Assembly: GCF_009720145.1 (NCBI RefSeq) | Contig: NZ_CP046252.1 | Location: forward strand, 1,922,001 to 1,986,000 | DNA length: 64,000 bases | Reading direction: 5' to 3' | Source: Sphingobium sp. CAP-1 | GTDB lineage: Bacteria; Pseudomonadota; Alphaproteobacteria; Sphingomonadales; Sphingomonadaceae | Shown: positions 58,770 to 64,000 of the stretch, piece by piece | How positions within the stretch are numbered: the first letter of the stretch is position 1 | How the letters are laid out: each line of letters begins with the position of its first letter | Made by a program: the position numbers and the translations under genes | Notes under the pieces: model-generated | Told to the model about the DNA's origin: nothing | The model's input: the letters and a program-made list of their open reading frames with translations, nothing else | The model's database searches: none

Positions 58770-59636
58770 ATGAGAGACCTCATCGGCTATGGCGCCAACC
58801 CGCCCGACCCCCGCTGGCCGGGCGGCGCGAAGGTCGCGGTGCAGTTCGTCGTCAATTATGAGGAAGGCGCGGAGAACAGCGTCCTCAACGGCGACAGGGG
58901 CTCCGAAGCCTTTCTGTCCGAGATGGTCGGCGCGCAGAGCCATGCCGACCGGGCGATGGCGATGGAAAGCCTGTATGAATATGGCAGCCGCGCCGGTTTC
59001 TGGCGGCTGCACCGGATCTTCACCGAGCGCGGCCTGCCCGTCACTATCTTTGGCGTGGCCAACGCCATGGCGATGAACCCGGCGGCAGTCGATGCGATGC
59101 TCAAGGCCGACTGGGAAATCGCCAGCCACGGCCTGAAATGGATCGACTATCAAACCGTCCCCGAAGCGGTGGAGCGGGAGCATATCGCGCAGGCCGTCGC
59201 CCTGCATGACAAGCTGACCGGCAGCCGTCCGCTGGGCTGGTATCAGGGCCGCACCTCGCCCAACACCGCGCGGCTGGTGCGCGAGGAAGGCGGCTTTATC
59301 TATGACGCCGACAGCTATGCCGACGACCTGCCCTATTATGCAGAGGGACAGTTGATCGTCCCCTATACGCTCGACGCCAACGACATGAAGTTCGTCGCCT
59401 ATAACGGCTTTACCGAGGGCGAGGCCTTCTTCCGCTATCTGCGCGACACGTTCGACCAGCTACGCGAGGAGGGCGGACGGATGATGTCCGTCGGCCTGCA
59501 TGGCCGTATCGCCGGCCGGCCCGGCCGCGCGCGCGCGCTGGCGCGCTTCCTCGATCATGTCATCGCCAGCGGCGACGCCTGGGTCGCGCGCCGCATCGAC
59601 ATCGCCCGCCACTGGATGGAGGTTCATCCCGCATGA
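58770..59636 (+). CDS. puuE: allantoinase PuuE (polysaccharide-deacetylase fold)
   Basis: 288 residues with the PuuE pattern: RDLIGYGANPPDPRWPGGAK, VQFVVNYEEGAENSVLNGD, SEAFLSEM, YEYGSRAGFWRLHRIF, and GWYQGRTSPNTARLV. It is the metal-independent-type allantoinase of Pseudomonas and relatives, unrelated to the amidohydrolase-type allantoinase. It opens allantoin to allantoate, feeding hpxK. The 3' end overlaps hpxZ by four bases (59633-59636). Confidence 0.93.
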   Translation: MRDLIGYGANPPDPRWPGGAKVAVQFVVNYEEGAENSVLNGDRGSEAFLSEMVGAQSHADRAMAMESLYEYGSRAGFWRLHRIFTERGLPVTIFGVANAMAMNPAAVDAMLKADWEIASHGLKWIDYQTVPEAVEREHIAQAVALHDKLTGSRPLGWYQGRTSPNTARLVREEGGFIYDADSYADDLPYYAEGQLIVPYTLDANDMKFVAYNGFTEGEAFFRYLRDTFDQLREEGGRMMSVGLHGRIAGRPGRARALARFLDHVIASGDAWVARRIDIARHWMEVHPA

Positions 59637-60013
59637 CCATCGACGATCCGATTTTGCTCGCCGAAATGACCGCCGCTTTCGCCGAATATGAGCGCGCATT
59701 GATGGAGGACGACATAGCGGCGATGGACGCGCTGTTCCACGACGCGCCGACCACCAACCGCTATGGCGTGGGCGAAGTCCTTTATGGCATCGAGGAGATA
59801 CGCGCATTTCGCAAGGGGCGCGGCGGATCGCCGCAGCGCCGGCTGGGGAAGGTCGCGATCACCGTCTATGGCGACAGGTTCGCCACCGCCGACGCCGAAT
59901 TTTTCCGCGAGAATAGCGACCGGCGCGGTCGCCAGACGCAAAGCTGGGTGAAGTTCGCGGACGGCTGGAAGGTCGTGTCGGCGCATGTCAGCCTGGAGGG
60001 CAGCAGCCATTGA
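59633..60013 (+). CDS. hpxZ: oxalurate catabolism protein HpxZ (DUF3225, SnoaL/AtzH-like)
   Basis: 126 residues, a cystatin-like/SnoaL fold by pattern: LAEMTAAFAEYERALMEDD, ALFHDAPTTNRYGVGEVLYG, EEIRAFRKGRG, and WVKFADGWKVVSAHVS. It matches HpxZ/AtzH-type small proteins. AtzH of the biuret pathway deaminates carboxybiuret-type intermediates; HpxZ may act similarly on the oxalurate route. Its presence with hpxX, hpxY and hpxW makes the oxalurate assignment consistent. Start and stop overlap both neighbours. Confidence 0.85.
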   Translation: MTIDDPILLAEMTAAFAEYERALMEDDIAAMDALFHDAPTTNRYGVGEVLYGIEEIRAFRKGRGGSPQRRLGKVAITVYGDRFATADAEFFRENSDRRGRQTQSWVKFADGWKVVSAHVSLEGSSH

Positions 60014-60459
60014 CCGCCCTGTTCGAGCATAGTCCCTGGATCGAGGCGCGGGCCGATGCGCGGCCGTCGTCCGGCGACCGCTGGGCGGATTTGATGGCGG
60101 TGGTCCATGACGCCAGCGACGAGGAGCAACTGGCCCTGATCCGCGCCCATCCCGAACTGGCGGGCAAGGCGGCGATCGACCGGCCATTGACCGACGCGTC
60201 GGCGGCGGAACAGGCATCGGCGGGCCTCGATCGCCTGACTCGGCAAGAATATGCGCGCTTCCACACCCTCAACGCCGCCTATCGGGAGCGGTTCGGCTTC
60301 CCCTTCATCATCTGCGTGCGGCTGACCGACAAGGTGGGTATATTGGCGGCCATGGAACAGCGTCTGCGCCATGCGCGGGACGAGGAGATCGCCGCCGCCA
60401 TCGTCCAGATCGGCGAGATCGTGCGCCTGCGCCTCAAGGACATGGAGGGGCAGGCATGA
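60010..60459 (+). CDS. uraD: OHCU decarboxylase
   Basis: 149 residues from a TTG at 60010 that overlaps the hpxZ stop as TTGA. Signature blocks are LFEHSPWIEARA, RAHPELAGKAA and FGFPFIICVRL, as in 2-oxo-4-hydroxy-4-carboxy-5-ureidoimidazoline decarboxylases. The N-terminal helix is some 15 residues shorter than usual, but the catalytic His in AHPEL and the helices after it are intact. It gives (S)-allantoin from the UraH product. It overlaps the FAD oxidoreductase gene by four bases. Confidence 0.88.
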   Translation: MTALFEHSPWIEARADARPSSGDRWADLMAVVHDASDEEQLALIRAHPELAGKAAIDRPLTDASAAEQASAGLDRLTRQEYARFHTLNAAYRERFGFPFIICVRLTDKVGILAAMEQRLRHARDEEIAAAIVQIGEIVRLRLKDMEGQA

Positions 60460-61874
60460 CGAGTCTGCCCGCACTTGAAGCCGAGCTTGCCCGGCAGCTT
60501 GACCTGATCGGCTTTGGTGGCGCGGACTGGACGCGGCCGCGCGCTCATCCCGATGGCCCTGTCCATGACGTGGTCATCGTCGGCGGCGGGCAGAGCGGGC
60601 TGGCCGCCGCCTTCGGCCTGCTGCGCGAGCGGGTGTCGAACATTCTGATCATCGACGACAGCCCGGAAGGGCTGGAAGGGCCATGGGACAGCTATGCGCG
60701 GATGATTACGCTGCGCACGCCCAAGACGCTGACCCCGATCGACTATGGCGTGCCCGCCCTCACCTATCGCGCCTGGTGGGAGGCGCAGCATGGCGCGGCC
60801 GGATGGGCGGCGGTGGACAAGATCGCGCGTGGCGACTGGATGGCCTATCTGCGCTGGTATCGCCGCGTGCTGAAATTGCCGGTGCGCAACGATACACGGC
60901 TGACCCGGATCGAGCCGATCGGCGACGGGCTGCACCGGCTGCATCTGGACGGGCAGGCGCCGCTGCTGGCGCGCAAGGTGGTGCTGGCGACCGGCATTCA
61001 GGGCGGCGGCGAATGGCATGTGCCCGCGATGATCCGCGACGCCCTGCCCCGCCATCTCTACGCCCATACGAGCGAGCCGATCGACTTTGCCGCGCTCAGG
61101 GCCAAGCGGATCGGCATATTGGGCGGCGGCGCATCCGCCTTCGACAATGCCAATGCCGCGCTGGCGCTGGGCGTGGGGGAGGCGCATGTCTTTATCCGCC
61201 GGCCGGTGCTGCCGCGCATCAACCCGATCCGCTTCATGGAGCGGGTCGGCTTCACCGGCCGCTATCCCGCGCTGGACGACGCGACCAAATATCGGGTGAT
61301 GGCGAGTTTCCTGGGCCATAACCAACCGCCTACCAACGACACGTTCGATCGCGCGGCAAGCTGGCCCGGTTTCGCGCTGCATCTGGGCGCGCCCTGGCTG
61401 CATGTGGAACAGCGAGGGGAACAGGTGCGCGTGACGACGCCGCAGGGCGAGCAGGACTTCGATTTCGTGATACTATCGACCGGCCTTGTCAGCGATCCCG
61501 GTCTGCGCCCCGAACTGGCCGCGGTCGCACCGCATATCGCGCGCTGGGCCGATCGCTTCACCCCGGCGCCGGGCGAAGCCCATGCGCTGATCGACGCCCA
61601 CCCCTATCTTGGCGCCGGTTTCGAGCTGTTGCCGCGTGATGAGGCGGGCGAAGCAGCGCTGCATGGCCTGTTCGCCTTCAACTATTCGGCGCTCATCAGT
61701 CTGGGCCTCTCCGCCTCCGCTCTGTCGGGGTTGCAGAGCGCGCTGCCCCGGCTGGTGCGCGGCGTCACCGACCAGTTGTTCCTGGACGATGGCGAGGCGC
61801 TGGTCGCCGACCTGATCGCCTATGACGAGGCCGAATTTCTGGGCCAATGGCCGCGCAAGGAGGTAGCGGCATGA
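60456..61874 (+). CDS. FAD/NAD(P)-dependent oxidoreductase, candidate urate-oxidising enzyme
   Basis: 472 residues. The FAD site HDVVIVGGGQSGLAAAFGLL starts near residue 36, and a second Rossmann site KRIGILGGGASAFDNANAAL near residue 210 would hold NAD(P)H. The overall layout resembles flavin-containing monooxygenases or SidA-like hydroxylases, not the HpxO/PHBH class. It lies between uraD and uraH, where many clusters carry the urate oxidase. No UaZ-, PuuD- or HpxO-like gene is visible. Urate 5-hydroxylation is therefore a hypothesis from context. It overlaps both neighbours by four bases. Confidence 0.8.
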   Translation: MTSLPALEAELARQLDLIGFGGADWTRPRAHPDGPVHDVVIVGGGQSGLAAAFGLLRERVSNILIIDDSPEGLEGPWDSYARMITLRTPKTLTPIDYGVPALTYRAWWEAQHGAAGWAAVDKIARGDWMAYLRWYRRVLKLPVRNDTRLTRIEPIGDGLHRLHLDGQAPLLARKVVLATGIQGGGEWHVPAMIRDALPRHLYAHTSEPIDFAALRAKRIGILGGGASAFDNANAALALGVGEAHVFIRRPVLPRINPIRFMERVGFTGRYPALDDATKYRVMASFLGHNQPPTNDTFDRAASWPGFALHLGAPWLHVEQRGEQVRVTTPQGEQDFDFVILSTGLVSDPGLRPELAAVAPHIARWADRFTPAPGEAHALIDAHPYLGAGFELLPRDEAGEAALHGLFAFNYSALISLGLSASALSGLQSALPRLVRGVTDQLFLDDGEALVADLIAYDEAEFLGQWPRKEVAA

Positions 61875-62200
61875 CCAGCCTGTCCACCCATATCCTCGAC
61901 ACCGCCGATGGCTGCCCGGCCGAAGGGGTCGCGGTGCAATTGCTGACGGCGCAGGGCGCGCTGCTGTTCGCCGGGACAACCAATGCGGACGGCCGCTGCC
62001 CCGGCCTGCCCCCGGTCGCACCGGGCCGCTATCGCCTGACCTTCGCCGTCGCAGCCTATTATCGGGCGCGGGGGACGGCGCTGACCGATCCGCCATTTCT
62101 GGACGTTGTAGCCGTCGACTTCGGTGTCGCGGATGACGGCCATTATCATGTGCCGCTGCTGCTATCGCCCTATGGCTATTCGACCTATCGGGGTAGCTGA
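61871..62200 (+). CDS. uraH: 5-hydroxyisourate hydrolase
   Basis: 109 residues, transthyretin-related. Signature LSTHILDTADGCPAEGVAVQL at the start, TNADGRC in the middle, and the C-terminal YHVPLLLSPYGYSTYRGS, with the diagnostic YRGS end. Catalytic His in STHILD, Arg/His pairs as usual. It hydrolyses 5-hydroxyisourate to OHCU, the UraD substrate. It overlaps the FAD oxidoreductase by four bases and precedes xdhA by one base. Confidence 0.95.
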   Translation: MTSLSTHILDTADGCPAEGVAVQLLTAQGALLFAGTTNADGRCPGLPPVAPGRYRLTFAVAAYYRARGTALTDPPFLDVVAVDFGVADDGHYHVPLLLSPYGYSTYRGS

Positions 62201-62201
62201 G

Positions 62202-63624
<1,423 letters not shown>

Positions 63625-63632
<8 letters not shown>

Positions 63633-64000
63633 GCGCGATCCCGTCTGGCCGGCCTTGGCCAAACCGTCCAACCCGCATGACAGTGCGGCGCTGCATGTCA
63701 GCGGCCTGGCCCGCTATGCCGACGATTTGCCCGAACCGGCGGCGATGCTGCACCTTGCCTTCGGCCAGAGCAGTCAGGCCCATGCACGCATCACCGCCAT
63801 CGATCTTGACGCCGTGCGCGCCGCGCCGGGCGTGGTCGCGGTCTATACCGCCGCCGATATAGAAGGCGCCAATGATGTCAGCCCGGTCGCGGGCGACGAC
63901 CGGCTGCTGGCGGACGGCGAGGTGGTCTATGTCGGCCAGTCGATCTTTCTGGTTGCCGCCACCAGCCAGCGCGCGGCGCGGCAGGCGGCGCGGCTGGGCC
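63625..64000 (+). CDS. xdhB: xanthine dehydrogenase large (molybdenum) subunit, N-terminal fragment
   Basis: 125 residues are present, and the gene runs off the right edge. HVSGLARYADDLPEPAAMLH and the DDRLLADGEVVYVGQSIFLV segment are the standard N-terminal hammerhead region of XdhB-type molybdopterin subunits. The molybdenum-binding domains lie beyond the window. Its accessory xdhC is expected downstream. Confidence 0.93.

Noticed and set aside
60456..61874. HpxO-type FAD urate hydroxylase
   Set aside because: HpxO belongs to the PHBH class with a single nucleotide site near the N-terminus. This protein has a second Rossmann site and an FMO-like layout.

Overview
The window reads as chromosomal DNA of a Sphingomonadaceae-type alphaproteobacterium (Sphingobium or a close relative, inferred). 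The supports are high GC, the purA-hisZ-serA-serC neighbourhood, an EL222-like LOV-HTH regulator of a type known from Sphingomonadales, and a FixLJ/Fnr-controlled cbb3 oxidase locus. No tRNA, rRNA, CRISPR array, insertion sequence, integrase or phage gene was recognised. Most genes are ordinary and tightly packed. The accessory interest lies in operon composition, regulatory DNA and many palindromic intergenic repeats.

Layout. 1-6640: end of a PiT phosphate permease, a short-chain-acyl-type XRE regulator behind a perfect operator palindrome, a DUF442 sulfur-transferase-like protein, RecQ, two small unknown proteins and a serine hydrolase. 6637-12163: PhzF, then a leftward operon dnaJ-like, yihY/brkB, fabI, DUF4160, DUF2442, aroC. 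12291-17573: pdxH, two dicarboxylate/amino-acid symporters, a bestrophin-like channel, an FMN reductase and a small HTH protein. 17579-24040: purA, an esterase, hisZ, serA and serC. 24199-27439: extensin-like lipoprotein, LOG-family protein, HAD nucleotidase and dapD. 27652-31681: two glycosyltransferases, a sulfotransferase and an orphan OmpR-type regulator.

31686-35503 is a leftward cluster: nitroreductase, a LOV (blue-light) HTH regulator, and directly behind it a DUF969-DUF979 permease pair and DUF2891. The DUF969 gene carries a one-base frameshift. This is the best candidate here for a little-described system: a light-sensing regulator co-transcribed with an uncharacterised transporter.

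36119-50445 is a microoxic respiration island: ccoS, ccoI, ccoH, ccoG, ccoP, ccoQ, ccoO, ccoN, then fnr, fixJ, fixL and a universal stress protein, with ompW and hemN beyond. Fnr-like half-site motifs lie in front of ccoN and between ompW and hemN. The inferred cascade is low O2, then FixL-FixJ, then Fnr, then cbb3 oxidase, anaerobic haem synthesis and an outer-membrane porin.

50838-64000 (continuing past the window) is a single rightward purine/ureide catabolic operon: hpxX, hpxY, a purine permease, an exported nucleosidase, hpxW-like, allantoate amidohydrolase, ureidoglycine-glyoxylate aminotransferase, puuE, hpxZ, uraD, an FAD oxidoreductase, uraH, xdhA, xdhB. It covers xanthine to urate to allantoin to allantoate to ureidoglycine, plus an oxalurate/oxamate branch. 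No classical uricase is visible, so the FAD oxidoreductase at the urate step position is a candidate non-canonical urate hydroxylase.
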